Shown here: positions 36,193 through 44,968 of the stretch, piece after piece
Numbering within the stretch: the stretch's first letter is position 1
Layout: each line of letters opens with the position of its first letter
NCBI RefSeq assembly: GCF_001610895.1
Contig: NZ_CP011273.1
Location: forward strand, 2,480,001 to 2,544,000
Source: Planctomyces sp. SH-PL62
GTDB taxonomy: Bacteria > Planctomycetota > Planctomycetia > Isosphaerales > Isosphaeraceae
DNA length: 64,000 nt
Direction: 5' to 3'
Translations under genes and position numbers: made by a program
Notes under the pieces: generated by a model
Databases searched by the model: none
Told to the model about the DNA's origin: nothing
What the model saw: only the letters and a program-made list of their open reading frames with translations

Positions 36193-38163
36193 TCAGGGCC
36201 TCGACGACGGCGGGGCGGGGGGACGGCTCGCGACGTCCCGCTCGCCTTGATGGACCGGCGCGAGGTTCGGGGCCTGCTCGTCCAGCGTTCGACGGCAGAC
36301 CTGCAAGGCGTCGGCCAGGCTCGGATCGTCGATGCGGTCACGAGTCTGCGTCGGGTCGGTCGCCAGGTCGTAGAGCGATTCGCGACCGTCGCCGCGGCGG
36401 AGATAGGCGAGGCCGTCGGCGACGACGCTGCGCCACGAGTTCGGCAGGCCGTCTTCCTCCTCGGCGATCGGCCGCGCGTCGCGATCGTCGACCGGCCCAC
36501 GAAGCTCGGAGAAGGCGGGCGAGATCGCGGCCGGACCGGGCCGGGGCTCGCGCCAGAGCGAGGCGAGCGAGGAGCCGGGAAGGGGGGGCGTGTGGGGAGC
36601 GAGCCCCGACAGGTCCATCGCCGTGGCGGCGAGATCGCGGAGGCTGACGGCGTCGGGCACGACGAGTCCCTCGGGCGCGAGGCCCGGCGCGCGGATCAGG
36701 AGGGGGACGCGGATCTCCTCGTCGTGCAGGCTCAGCCCGTGGCCGAACTCGCCGTGCTCGCCGAATTGCTCGCCGTGGTCGGCCGTCAGGATCAGGACCG
36801 TCCGGTCGAGGACGCCCCGCTCGCGGAGGGCCTCGATCAGATCGCCGAGCTGCGCGTCGAGCGCGGCGAGGCAGTCGTCGTAGGCGTCGCGCGCGGCCTG
36901 GGCGTCGGCCGGGGTCAGCTTCGATTTGTCCACCCGCTGCCAGTCGCGGAGCAGATGGGGCGTGTCCGGGACCGACCCGGCGGCGAACTTCGCCTCGAAC
37001 CGCGGCGGCGGCAGGTACGGGTCGTGGGCGTCGAACAGGTTGAGGAAGGCGAAGAACGGGCGGTCGCCCCGGCGGTCGAGCCAGCCGAGGAACTCGCGCG
37101 AGACCGTCGCGGCGTCCTTGCGCGAGAAGTCCAGGTCCACGTCCCGCACCGCGCCGACGGTCGACCGCGCCCCCAGGAAGGCGCCGAGCCGGAGCCACGA
37201 GCGGGCCAGGAGCCAGCCCAGGCTGGAGGAGCGGAGGACCTCGCCGGACGTGATCGGATAGTCGGCGTAGACCTGGAACCCCCGCGCCAGGCCCGACTCG
37301 CGGCCGCAGAAGAAGGGATTGGCGACGAAGCCGGCCGTCGCCAGCCCGGCGTCTCGGGAACGCTCCGCCAGGGTCGGCGCCGCGGCGTCGAGCCACCCTC
37401 GACGCTCCACGCCCAGCTCCCCCGGCCATCGCCCCGTGAACATCGAGGCATGCGACGGCAGGGTCCACGCCCCGGCCGCCCTCGCCTGCTCGAAGACCGC
37501 GGCCTCCGCCCCCAGCCGCTCCAGGGTGGGCGAGGTGGGGCGATCATATCCATGCAAGCTCAGGCGATCGGCGCGCACCGTGTCCAGCACGATCAGGAGG
37601 ATGTTGCGCACCTCCCCGGCCTGGGCCTCGCGGCCGACGCCCCGCCCGGAAGCCTCGTGCGCGTCGCGCAGGAAGCTCGCCCCCGCCAGCCCGACCAGGC
37701 CGAGCGCGAGGACCGGGAGGGACCGGCCGACGACCCGTCGCAGGCCCGCGCGGCGGACATCGAGCCAGGGGGCGCCACGGGCGGCGAACCCCAGCGCGAT
37801 CAGCCCGCAGGCGACCGCCTCCAGGCCCCGGACAAGCAGGAACCAGCCCAGGAACGCCGTGAAGACGTACAGGCCGAGGATCGCGCGACGAACCCCGGCG
37901 TGCGTCCCCCGCCATGCGGCGAGCCCCGCCGCAACGGTCCCCAGGGCCGTGAACAGCATCAGGCCGGAGGCCGGCACCATCCAGACGAAATGTCGGCTGC
38001 GCAGGAAGAATCCGCCCTCCTGGACCTGCACCCGGAGGATCAGCAGGAGCAGTTCGATCCCCCCCGCCGCCAGCCCGAACCAGAGCGCCGTGCGGAAGGC
38101 TTCGCGGGCCGCCGGTCGCCCGGCGCGTGCGGCCTCGTCCCACGTCGTCGCGTGGTCGTCCAA
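36193..38163 (-). CDS. Sulfatase-like membrane enzyme with Thr in place of Cys/Ser
   Basis: 656 residues from a TTG at 38163 with GGAGGG 7 bases upstream; a GTG 15 bases earlier is also open. Four to five N-terminal membrane segments (ALWFGLAAGGIELLLLILRV, PASGLMLFTALGTVAAGLAA, FTAFLGWFLLVRGLEAVACG, SLPVLALGLVGLAGASFL) precede the hydrolase, which begins NILLIVLDTVRADRLSLHGY with metal-binding Asp. The signature is WTLPSHASMFTGRWP, with Thr234 at the nucleophile position where true sulfatases have Cys or Ser. LTADHGEQFGEHGEFGHG carries the other metal ligands. The Thr makes it likely a phosphohydrolase or phosphotransferase of the alkaline phosphatase superfamily instead of a formylglycine sulfatase. 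The substrate is unknown. Confidence 0.87.
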   Translation of the reverse strand: MDDHATTWDEAARAGRPAAREAFRTALWFGLAAGGIELLLLILRVQVQEGGFFLRSRHFVWMVPASGLMLFTALGTVAAGLAAWRGTHAGVRRAILGLYVFTAFLGWFLLVRGLEAVACGLIALGFAARGAPWLDVRRAGLRRVVGRSLPVLALGLVGLAGASFLRDAHEASGRGVGREAQAGEVRNILLIVLDTVRADRLSLHGYDRPTSPTLERLGAEAAVFEQARAAGAWTLPSHASMFTGRWPGELGVERRGWLDAAAPTLAERSRDAGLATAGFVANPFFCGRESGLARGFQVYADYPITSGEVLRSSSLGWLLARSWLRLGAFLGARSTVGAVRDVDLDFSRKDAATVSREFLGWLDRRGDRPFFAFLNLFDAHDPYLPPPRFEAKFAAGSVPDTPHLLRDWQRVDKSKLTPADAQAARDAYDDCLAALDAQLGDLIEALRERGVLDRTVLILTADHGEQFGEHGEFGHGLSLHDEEIRVPLLIRAPGLAPEGLVVPDAVSLRDLAATAMDLSGLAPHTPPLPGSSLASLWREPRPGPAAISPAFSELRGPVDDRDARPIAEEEDGLPNSWRSVVADGLAYLRRGDGRESLYDLATDPTQTRDRIDDPSLADALQVCRRTLDEQAPNLAPVHQGERDVASRPPAPPSSRP

Positions 38164-38197
38164 ATCCGTCCCTCCCACGTCGAGAGACCGGGGAGCC

Positions 38198-38416
38198 TCA
38201 GCCGCGAGGCCCCCGCCGAGCCGCGGCCGGGGCCACGCGGGCCCACAACCGCTTCGCCACGCGCAGGGGCGCCGCGCCGGCGATCATCACCATCCCCACG
38301 ATCGACGCCAGCAGCGAAGCCAGCGGCATCTGGACCTCGGGGCCGAAATACGCGAAAAAGCCCTGCATCCCGGCCTCCCCCGCCATCCCAGGCGAAGTCT
38401 TGAAATCATCAGTCAT
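38198..38416 (-). CDS. Small single-pass membrane protein
   Basis: 72 residues from the ATG at 38416. Begins MTDDFKTSPGMAGEAGMQGF, then FAYFGPEVQMPLASLLASIV and GMVMIAGAAPLRVAKRLWAR: one hydrophobic membrane segment (about 35-53) and a basic tail. It lies immediately upstream of the sulfatase-like gene on the same strand with a short gap, so the two are likely co-transcribed. I do not recognise a named family, though the FGPEV...LASLLASIVGM pattern looks conserved. A partner of the membrane enzyme is a reasonable guess. Confidence 0.55.
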   Translation of the reverse strand: MTDDFKTSPGMAGEAGMQGFFAYFGPEVQMPLASLLASIVGMVMIAGAAPLRVAKRLWARVAPAAARRGPRG

Positions 38417-38676
38417 CGTGGACAATGATCATTCGTACTTCATGCGTCATCGCAGGCGCGCGGGAGCGGCCGGCCGCCGCGGCGATTCACCGCACGGTCC
38501 ACGCGACGACGGGCCCATCCCCCTGGAGGGCCGGAGACGAACGAGGGCGCGAACGGCCCTCAAGGACGGCCGACGACGAGGGCGACCGTCCGCCCTAAGG
38601 AATTGAGCGACATCCGCGCGCCGATCGGCCCTCCTGTCCTCCGATCGGCGGCGGAATCTCGAAACGGCCGGCTGGA

Positions 38677-39984
38677 TCAGGGCCGGGGCGTCGGCTCATC
38701 TCGACGGCGGGGGGGGTGCCAGAAGAGGAGCATCGCCACCAGGGCGACGACCGGGACGAGCCCGGCGAGACAGGTAGGGGCGGCGTAGGAGCCGGTGCGG
38801 TCGATCCATCGACCGATGTCCTTCTGCATCCGTCCCACGGCGATCCAGGCGGTGAAGCTTAAGAGCCCCGTGACCCGCCCCATGTACCGCACCGAGATCT
38901 CCTGGGTGAACGCGTAATACATCGGGAACTGGCCCAGAGAACCGAAGCCGACCGCCAGCAACAGGCCGAGCAGGAGCCCGGACGCCGGCAGATAGGCCGC
39001 CAGGCAGCTCAGCGCGGTCAGCCCGATGCAGACGGCGAAAGTCGCCATCCGCGCGGCGTGGACCGACACCCGCCCCGTCGCCAGCCTTCGCGAGAGGATC
39101 CCCGCCGCCAGGCAGCCGATCCCCGCCGCGACGTAGTAGGCGGACGAGAAGAACTGGACCGCCTGCTTCCCGTAGCCGTGCTCCTCCTCCAGCATCTTCG
39201 GCATCCAGGCGCGGAAGTATTGCCAGCAGAGGTTGATGGCGATGACCACCACGATCAGCACGGCGATGCGGCGGACCGCCGTCCCCCCCGCGCCCTCCGT
39301 CGCGGACGCGTCGCCGGCCTCGTCGGATGCGGGATCGACGTCGGGCGTCGCCAGGTCTCGGGGGCGGATCAGGATCATCCAGGCGACGACCCACACGACC
39401 CCCAGCGCGCCGATCACGCGGAAAGGGGTCCGCCAGCCCCCCATCCCGCCGGAGTTCAGCAGCAGCACGATGAGCGGCGTCGCGATGGCCCCCAGCGACG
39501 CCCCGCTCTGCAACACGCTGTTCCCCAGCGCCCGGTTGCTCCGCGAGAGGAGCCGCTGCGAGGCCGCCAGCGCGCACGGCCACTGGCCCGCCTCGAAGAA
39601 TCCGAGGAGGACGCGATATACGAGCAATTCTTGATACGACGTGGCGGATCCGGTCAGGAAGCCGACCGCCGACCACGCCAGCAGGATGGCCGGATACAGC
39701 CAGCGCAGGCTGAGCCAGTCGACCAGGAACCCGGTCGCCACCCCGCCCGTGGCGAAGGCGATCCCGAACCAGAATTCCAGGTTCCCGTAGTCCTCGTTGG
39801 TCAGGTGGAGCTCGGCCTGGACGTCGCTCGCCTGCTGCGCCAGGGCCTGGCGGTCCATGTAGTTGAGCGCCGTCGCCAGCAGCATCAGGCCGCACACGGC
39901 CCAGGTCCGCCAGGAGAGCGGAGCCTCGGTCTTCGGCGTCGGGGGCGGGGGCGAGGTTGCGATAGTCGTGTCGTCGCCGTTCAT
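38677..39984 (-). CDS. MFS transporter
   Basis: 435 residues from the ATG at 39984. Twelve hydrophobic segments with the MFS features: AVCGLMLLATALNYMDRQAL, EFWFGIAFATGGVATGFLVD (loop 2-3 follows), LLGFFEAGQWPCALAASQRL and the C-terminal half starting VRRIAVLIVVVIAINLCWQY. The NYMDRQALA start and FEAGQWP segment recall the ACS (anion:cation symporter) type, which carry sugar acids and similar organic anions. It overlaps the creatininase-family gene by 4 bases (ATGA), so the transporter probably imports the substrate of that enzyme. The charged loop (PDVDPASDEAGDASATEGAG) between halves is long. Confidence 0.9.
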   Translation of the reverse strand: MNGDDTTIATSPPPPTPKTEAPLSWRTWAVCGLMLLATALNYMDRQALAQQASDVQAELHLTNEDYGNLEFWFGIAFATGGVATGFLVDWLSLRWLYPAILLAWSAVGFLTGSATSYQELLVYRVLLGFFEAGQWPCALAASQRLLSRSNRALGNSVLQSGASLGAIATPLIVLLLNSGGMGGWRTPFRVIGALGVVWVVAWMILIRPRDLATPDVDPASDEAGDASATEGAGGTAVRRIAVLIVVVIAINLCWQYFRAWMPKMLEEEHGYGKQAVQFFSSAYYVAAGIGCLAAGILSRRLATGRVSVHAARMATFAVCIGLTALSCLAAYLPASGLLLGLLLAVGFGSLGQFPMYYAFTQEISVRYMGRVTGLLSFTAWIAVGRMQKDIGRWIDRTGSYAAPTCLAGLVPVVALVAMLLFWHPPRRRDEPTPRP

Positions 39985-40754
39985 GCGGAGCCCTCGTTCC
40001 CGCTCCAGGAGCGGCCGTCCCAGGCGATGACCTTGTCCAGAAATGCGACGACGTCGGTTGAGAAGCGCCGGAAGAGGGTCTCGCCCTTCTCGGCCGAGGC
40101 GTGGCGGGGATCGCCGATGTGCCCCGACTCGCTCCGGTCCTTGGTGGTCCAGCCGTGCGCGGCGGGGGCGAAGCCGTCGGCCCCGGAGACGTGCGGCAGG
40201 TCCTTGGTCGGCCCGACGAGGTGGGGGGCGAGCCGGAGGATCATCGACGTCTCCCACTCGCAGGCGTGTTCCATGTGGTCCTGGACGAACCCCGGCCCGA
40301 GGTCCGGCGGTTGCGGCCCGGAGGCCCAGTAGGTGGCCGAGAGAAGCAGCAGATCCTTGCGTTCGCGGTGCCGCTGGCGGGCCTCGAAGATCGCCTGGCT
40401 CGACGGCACCATGTTGCCGCCGTGGCCGTTCAGGAAGACGATCCGGCGGAAGCCGTGGGCGAGGAAGTTCTCGATCAGCCCGCCCAGAAGGTCGAGATAC
40501 GTCCGGGGCTCCGCCGAGAGGGTCCCGGGGAAGTCCATATGATGATGCGAGTTCCCGAGCCAGAGCAGGGGGGCCCAGACGACCCGGTCGCCCAGGGCCT
40601 CCGACGCGCGCCGGACGACCTCGCCGAGGAGCATACTGTCGGTGAACACGGGCAGGTGATGCCCGTGCTGCTCGACGGCCGCGATCGGCGCGACGATCGG
40701 CAGGTCTCGCGAGAGCCCGTCCACCTCCGGCCATTTCAGATCCTGGAGTCGCAT
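39981..40754 (-). CDS. Creatininase family amidohydrolase
   Basis: 257 residues from the ATG at 40754. Family motifs are present: PIVAPIAAVEQHGHHLPVFT with metal-binding His/Glu, LLWLGNSHHHMDFPGTLSAE, IVFLNGHGGNMVPSSQAI, and HACEWETSMILRLAP. The enzyme cleaves a cyclic amide or N-glycosidic-like bond in a dinuclear metal site; members act on creatinine, mycofactocin precursors or other compounds, so the exact substrate is unknown. The start of the MFS gene overlaps its stop. It is 144 bases downstream of the PH-like membrane gene, with no terminator in between. Confidence 0.9.
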   Translation of the reverse strand: MRLQDLKWPEVDGLSRDLPIVAPIAAVEQHGHHLPVFTDSMLLGEVVRRASEALGDRVVWAPLLWLGNSHHHMDFPGTLSAEPRTYLDLLGGLIENFLAHGFRRIVFLNGHGGNMVPSSQAIFEARQRHRERKDLLLLSATYWASGPQPPDLGPGFVQDHMEHACEWETSMILRLAPHLVGPTKDLPHVSGADGFAPAAHGWTTKDRSESGHIGDPRHASAEKGETLFRRFSTDVVAFLDKVIAWDGRSWSGNEGSA

Positions 40755-40897
40755 CAAGGGCCCCCTCGCCCGGAGTCGAAGCTCGTCGCCCCCTCGCGTC
40801 GCCCCTCGACGGCGCGGCGGCACGGGGACCAGTGTAGTCGACCCCATCCGTTGTGCAAGGGTTGAACCTTCGCCCTTCCGGCCGGGAATCTCCGGCG

Positions 40898-41419
40898 TCA
40901 GGCGGCGTCGGGGCGGGGGGGGCGGGCGAGGGCGTCGGCGAGCTCGTCCGGGCGCTGGCTGCCGATGAGGAGGTGGGTGCCGTCGGGGAGGGTGAGGCGG
41001 ACGCCGCGGTCGCCCCGGGCGGTGAAGGCGCGGTCGCCGTCGGCGCGTCGGCGGCAGCCCCAGCCGCCGTAGTCCAGGAGCGGCCGATAGGTGACCACGT
41101 CGCACGATTTGACCTCGGCCATCGCGATCGTCCGGCGGTAGATCGGCACCCAGCCGTACCAGACGGTCACCAGGTCGGCCGTGGCCTCGGTGGTCATGTG
41201 CAGGACCGAGACGATGAGCAGAAACGGCAGGCCCAGGCCGGCGAAGAGCCCCAGGCCGAACTCCAGCGACCAGGCGTGCGCGATCAGCCCGTCGACGTCG
41301 GCGCGGTGGGTCCACCAGAGGATCGCCGCGCCGCAGAGGATCTCCAGCGTCCCGATGAGAGCGTAGACCTTCCAGTCGAAGTATTGCTCTTCGTGGAAGA
41401 CGGCCGCGGTGGGTTGCAT
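40898..41419 (-). CDS. Two-pass membrane protein with PH-like C-terminus
   Basis: 173 residues from the ATG at 41419. Two hydrophobic segments (VYALIGTLEILCGAAILWW, LGLFAGLGLPFLLIVSVLHM) are followed by a short beta-rich domain (LVTVWYGWVPIYRRTIAMAE, CDVVTYRPLLDYGGWGCRRR, GVRLTLPDGTHLLIGSQRPD). The last part is like bacterial PH-type domains in membrane proteins of unknown function, for example DUF6141-like. It follows the TIM-barrel isomerase by 20 bases on the same strand. No catalytic motif is seen. Confidence 0.65.
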   Translation of the reverse strand: MQPTAAVFHEEQYFDWKVYALIGTLEILCGAAILWWTHRADVDGLIAHAWSLEFGLGLFAGLGLPFLLIVSVLHMTTEATADLVTVWYGWVPIYRRTIAMAEVKSCDVVTYRPLLDYGGWGCRRRADGDRAFTARGDRGVRLTLPDGTHLLIGSQRPDELADALARPPRPDAA

Positions 41420-41439
41420 CGTCGCCACGCTCGACACGC

Positions 41440-42303
41440 TCAACGCCCTCCCCGCCCCGCGTCGGCGGCGGCGTCGGGTCCGGCCTCGTCGTTCCAGCGC
41501 CCCAGGACGCGGGTCGTCGCCTGATGCCCGAAGTCGGCGACCCGGTCGACGGGGGAGGCCCAGAGCGACGGGTTGAGGACCTCCAGCGACACCGGGCCGT
41601 CGTAGCCGATCGCCCCCAGGTGGTCGAGGATCGGGGCGATCAGGAAGTCGCCCTCGCCGGGGAGGATGCGGTCGGCGTCGCCGGCCAGCTCGCGGGGGGT
41701 CCCTCCCAGGTCGCAGATCTGCACCCAGGCGAGGTTCTCGAGGTTCAGGTAGGCGAGGTCCTCGAACTTGCTGGGCCCGGTGTAGTAGTGGAACAGGTCC
41801 AGGCAGACCCCGACGTGGGGGGAGCGGCACTGGGAGATCAGGGCGAGGGTCGTGTCCAGGCTGGCGCAGAAGGCGGCGCCCTTCTGGAATTCGAGCGCCA
41901 GCTTCACGCCGTGCTTCCCGGCCAGCTCGCCGGCCTCGGCGAGCGAGGCGGCGGCCAGCGGGTAGTCGTCGTCGGTCAGGGTCCGGTTGAAGTCGACTGC
42001 GACGACCAGCACGGGGACCCGAAGCTCCTGGAGCAGGGCCAGGCGGCGGCGGAAGAGGTCCCAGTGGACGCCCCGCTCGGCTCCGCGAGAGAGCAGGAGC
42101 CCCCCCTGGCCGGCGGCGGCGGCGGCCGTCAGGCCGTTCTCCTCAAGCAGCTTGAGGAGGTCGGCCGGCGTGTGGTCGCGGAGGTACTCCTCGACCTTGG
42201 TCATCCAGAGCTCGACCCGGGTCCAGCCCCCTCGGCCGTAGGCCTTGAAGTCGGCCTCGAGCGAGGCGTTCATCGTCGTGGCTTGGCTGATGCAAGGCTT
42301 CAT
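41440..42303 (-). CDS. Sugar phosphate isomerase/epimerase family TIM barrel
   Basis: 287 residues from the ATG at 42303. It starts MKPCISQATTMNASLEADFK and shows the xylose-isomerase-like TIM-barrel metal ligands at strand ends: LALEFQKGAAFCASLD with Glu, VGVCLDLFHYYTGPS with Asp/His, VQICDLGG, and GPVSLEVLNPSLWAS with Glu. It should isomerise, epimerise or dehydrate a sugar or inositol derivative. It is downstream of glyQS-like GlyRS and upstream of a small membrane gene on the same strand; no clear metabolic partner is adjacent, though Gfo/Idh/MocA and GH130 genes elsewhere in the window use related chemistry. Confidence 0.87.
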   Translation of the reverse strand: MKPCISQATTMNASLEADFKAYGRGGWTRVELWMTKVEEYLRDHTPADLLKLLEENGLTAAAAAGQGGLLLSRGAERGVHWDLFRRRLALLQELRVPVLVVAVDFNRTLTDDDYPLAAASLAEAGELAGKHGVKLALEFQKGAAFCASLDTTLALISQCRSPHVGVCLDLFHYYTGPSKFEDLAYLNLENLAWVQICDLGGTPRELAGDADRILPGEGDFLIAPILDHLGAIGYDGPVSLEVLNPSLWASPVDRVADFGHQATTRVLGRWNDEAGPDAAADAGRGGR

Positions 42304-42358
42304 GGCAGGCGCCGACTCCGGGGCGAGGGGGGGAGCGATCGACCGGCGAGGGTCGACG

Positions 42359-43882
42359 TCACTCGGCCCCGGGGACGGACCGGCCGTCGAGCAGGTCGCG
42401 CAGGGCCTGCGCGGCGCCGGCGGCGGGGACGCGCCACTGGCGGCAACTGTCGCGGTCGCGGAACGTCACCGTGTCGTCGGTCGCCGTCTGGCTGTCGATG
42501 GTGATGCAGAAGGGGGTCCCCGCCTCGTCCTGGCGACGATAGCGGCGGCCGACGGCCCCCTTCTCGTCGTACGCGACGTTGTAATCCTTCTTCAGCTCGC
42601 GATAGATCGCCTCGGCCTTCTCGGGCATGCCGTCGCGCTTCACCAGAGGGAAGACGGCGGCCTTCACGGGGGCGATCCGGGGGTGGAACTTCAGGACCGT
42701 CCGGATGTCGCCGCCCACCTCGTCCTCCTGATAGGCCTCGCACAGGAAGGCCAGCGTGGCGCGGTCGGCGCCGGCGGAGGGCTCGACGACGTGGGGGACG
42801 AACCGCTCCTTCTTCTCCTCGTCGAAGTAGGAGAGGTCCTTGCCGCTGAACTTCATGTGCTGGGTCAGGTCGTAATCGCCGCGGTGGGCGATCCCCTCCA
42901 GCTCGCTGACGCCGAACGGGAAGGCGTATTCGATGTCGGCCGTGGCCTGCGAGTAGAACGCCAGCTCCTCGGCGTCGTGGTCGCGGAGCCGGAGCTTCTC
43001 GGACTTCAGGCCCAGGGTCGTGTACCAGGCGTACCGCGAGTCCCGCCAGTACTTGTACCAGTCCTTCGCCTCCTCGGGGCGGCAGAAGAACTCGATCTCC
43101 ATCTGCTCGAACTCCCGCGAGCGGAACGTGAAGTTGCGGGGGTTGATCTCGTTCCGGAAGCTCTTGCCGACCTGCGCGATCCCGAACGGCAGCTTCACCC
43201 GCGCGGTGTCGACCACGTTCTTGAAGTTGGCGAAGATCCCCTGGGCGGTCTCGGGCCGCAGGTAGGCGACGTTCGAGTCCGACTCCAAAGCCCCGACGAA
43301 GGTCTTGAACATCAGGTTGAACGAGCGGGGCTCGGTGAGGGTCCCGGCCTCGTCGGTGGAGGGGCCGATGACCTTGATCCGGTCGTCCTCGGCGATCTCC
43401 AGGTAGGGCGTGACGACCGGCGGGTCGACCGGCTTGCCGAACTTTTTGGCGAGCTTGGCGGCGCGCTTCTCGGCGGGGCCGACGGCCTCCTCGGGCGTGC
43501 CTCCCAGGCTGGCGAGCCAGGCTTCGGTCGGCTCCCCCTTGGCGTTCGCGGCCGGGAAGACGTAGGCGAAGACGTACATCTGGTCGGCCCGGTAGCGCTC
43601 CTTCGTGGAGCGGCAGTCGACCATCGGGTCGCTGAAGCCGCCGAGGTGGCCCGACGCCTCCCAGACCCTCGGGTTCATGATGATCGAGCAGTCCAGGCCG
43701 ACCATGTCGTCGCGCATCTGGACGTTGTCGCGCCACCAGGCGTCCTTGATGTTCCGCTTCAGCTCCACGCCCAGCGGGCCGTAGTCCCAGAAGCCGTTGA
43801 TCCCGCCGTAGACCTCGCTCGAAGGGAAGATGAACCCTCGCCGCTTGCACAGCGAGACCAGCTTGTCCATTTCCAGTTCCAT
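42359..43882 (-). CDS. glyS: Glycyl-tRNA synthetase, alpha2 (archaeal/eukaryotic-like) type
   Basis: 507 residues from the ATG at 43882. Class II synthetase of the single-subunit alpha2 form, not the (alpha-beta)2 bacterial form. Evidence: KRRGFIFPSSEVYGGINGFW, DYGPLGVELKRNIKDAWW, ASGHLGGFSDPMVDCRSTKE, YLRPETAQGIFANFKN and FGIAQVGKSFRNEINPRNF, then FRSREFEQMEIEFFCRPEEA and GIAHRGDYDLTQHMKFSG. The C-terminal anticodon-binding domain starts near PRIAPVKAAVFPLVKRDGMP. It attaches glycine to tRNA-Gly. A comB-like gene lies upstream and the TIM-barrel gene downstream on the same strand, suggesting a run of linked genes. The symbol glyS is used for this form by convention (also glyQS). Confidence 0.95.
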   Translation of the reverse strand: MELEMDKLVSLCKRRGFIFPSSEVYGGINGFWDYGPLGVELKRNIKDAWWRDNVQMRDDMVGLDCSIIMNPRVWEASGHLGGFSDPMVDCRSTKERYRADQMYVFAYVFPAANAKGEPTEAWLASLGGTPEEAVGPAEKRAAKLAKKFGKPVDPPVVTPYLEIAEDDRIKVIGPSTDEAGTLTEPRSFNLMFKTFVGALESDSNVAYLRPETAQGIFANFKNVVDTARVKLPFGIAQVGKSFRNEINPRNFTFRSREFEQMEIEFFCRPEEAKDWYKYWRDSRYAWYTTLGLKSEKLRLRDHDAEELAFYSQATADIEYAFPFGVSELEGIAHRGDYDLTQHMKFSGKDLSYFDEEKKERFVPHVVEPSAGADRATLAFLCEAYQEDEVGGDIRTVLKFHPRIAPVKAAVFPLVKRDGMPEKAEAIYRELKKDYNVAYDEKGAVGRRYRRQDEAGTPFCITIDSQTATDDTVTFRDRDSCRQWRVPAAGAAQALRDLLDGRSVPGAE

Positions 43883-43971
43883 CGTCGTTCTCTTTTCCCT
43901 AAGGAGGCCGAAGCCGCTCGTCTTCCGTTCTCGATCGATCTCTTCGGGCGGGGCGGGGCCCGCTCCGCTAA

Positions 43972-44748
43972 TTAATCCGAGGCCACCAGCCGCAGGGGGT
44001 CGCGGGCCAGCTCGACGACCGTCTGGCAGTCGGTCCGGTTGAGGGTGCCGGCGAGTTCCACATCGTCCCCCAGGCCGAGCTCCACGACCCGACGCCCGCC
44101 GGCGCCGCGCTTGAGGTAGCGGACGAGCGGGGGCTCCTCGCCGGGACGGCCGCCGTGCCGCTCGTGGGCCCAGACGGTCTCCTGGACGCGCTCCCACAGG
44201 CCGCGGGCGATCTCGGCCTCGTCGTTGCCCAGGTCGTGCTCGAGGTCGGCGAACCGGCTGGCGAACGCGCCGGCGAGGAGGGCGTCCTCGTAGCTGACCC
44301 TCCCCTCGGTCCCGGCGCAGACCAGGTGGACGGGCCGCTCCTCGTGGATCAGCCGCTGGACGGTCGAGGCGAAGTTGACGAACGCGCCGACCAGCACAGT
44401 CTCGGCTTCCAGGCTCGCCAGCAGGGCGCGCGTGCCGTTGGTGGTGGTCATCACCAGGGTCTTGCCCCGGCAGACGTCCGTCGTGTAATCGCCCGGCGAG
44501 TTCCCCAGGTCGAAGCCGGCGATGGGCTCGCCGTGGCGCTCGCCGCCGAGCAGGGCCGTCCCCGCGGGGAGCCCGGCCGCGACCCGGCGGGCCTCGTCGA
44601 TCTCCGCGCAGGGGATCACCATCGCGCAGCCATGCGTCAGGGCGTGGACGATCGTCGTCGAGGCCCGAAGGACGTCGATCACGACCGCCACCCCGCCGCG
44701 CAGGGCTCCGGGCGGCATCATCGACGGAAGCAGATGCACCGAGACCAT
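43972..44748 (-). CDS. comB: 2-phosphosulfolactate phosphatase family protein
   Basis: 258 residues, the normal size. MVSVHLLPSMMPPGALRGGV, then VAVVIDVLRASTTIVHALTH, the characteristic EIDEARRVAAGLPAG with GGERHGEPIAGFDLGNSPGD, and LVMTTTNGTRALLASLEAET. In archaea ComB dephosphorylates 2-phosphosulfolactate in coenzyme M synthesis; in bacteria it is widespread and the substrate is less certain, since ComA and the rest are not seen here. The gene precedes GlyRS by 89 bases on the same strand. The DUF/Com assignment is strong, the physiological reaction is inference. Confidence 0.88.
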   Translation of the reverse strand: MVSVHLLPSMMPPGALRGGVAVVIDVLRASTTIVHALTHGCAMVIPCAEIDEARRVAAGLPAGTALLGGERHGEPIAGFDLGNSPGDYTTDVCRGKTLVMTTTNGTRALLASLEAETVLVGAFVNFASTVQRLIHEERPVHLVCAGTEGRVSYEDALLAGAFASRFADLEHDLGNDEAEIARGLWERVQETVWAHERHGGRPGEEPPLVRYLKRGAGGRRVVELGLGDDVELAGTLNRTDCQTVVELARDPLRLVASD

Positions 44749-44968
44749 TACCGACCCCCTCCCGACCCATCCCGGCGCGATCCTCCGCGACGGCCGATCG
44801 CCCGAAATCCACCCCGAGATTATGGCACACCCGCCCCCGTCTGGGGAGTCCCCGGCGGCTCGGGCCGCTCCGGGCGGCGATTCCGCGCAGGCGTCGACCT
44901 CGGGCGGCTTCCCGGCGGTGGCGCGGTTGTGAGGCGGCCCCTCGGCCGCGAGCGAGGGCCGCGGCGGG

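Noticed and set aside
42359-44830. One long minus-strand gene joining GlyRS and the ComB region
   Set aside because: The ComB protein is in another frame with its own start at 44748, and GlyRS starts at 43882; the upstream part is shadow.
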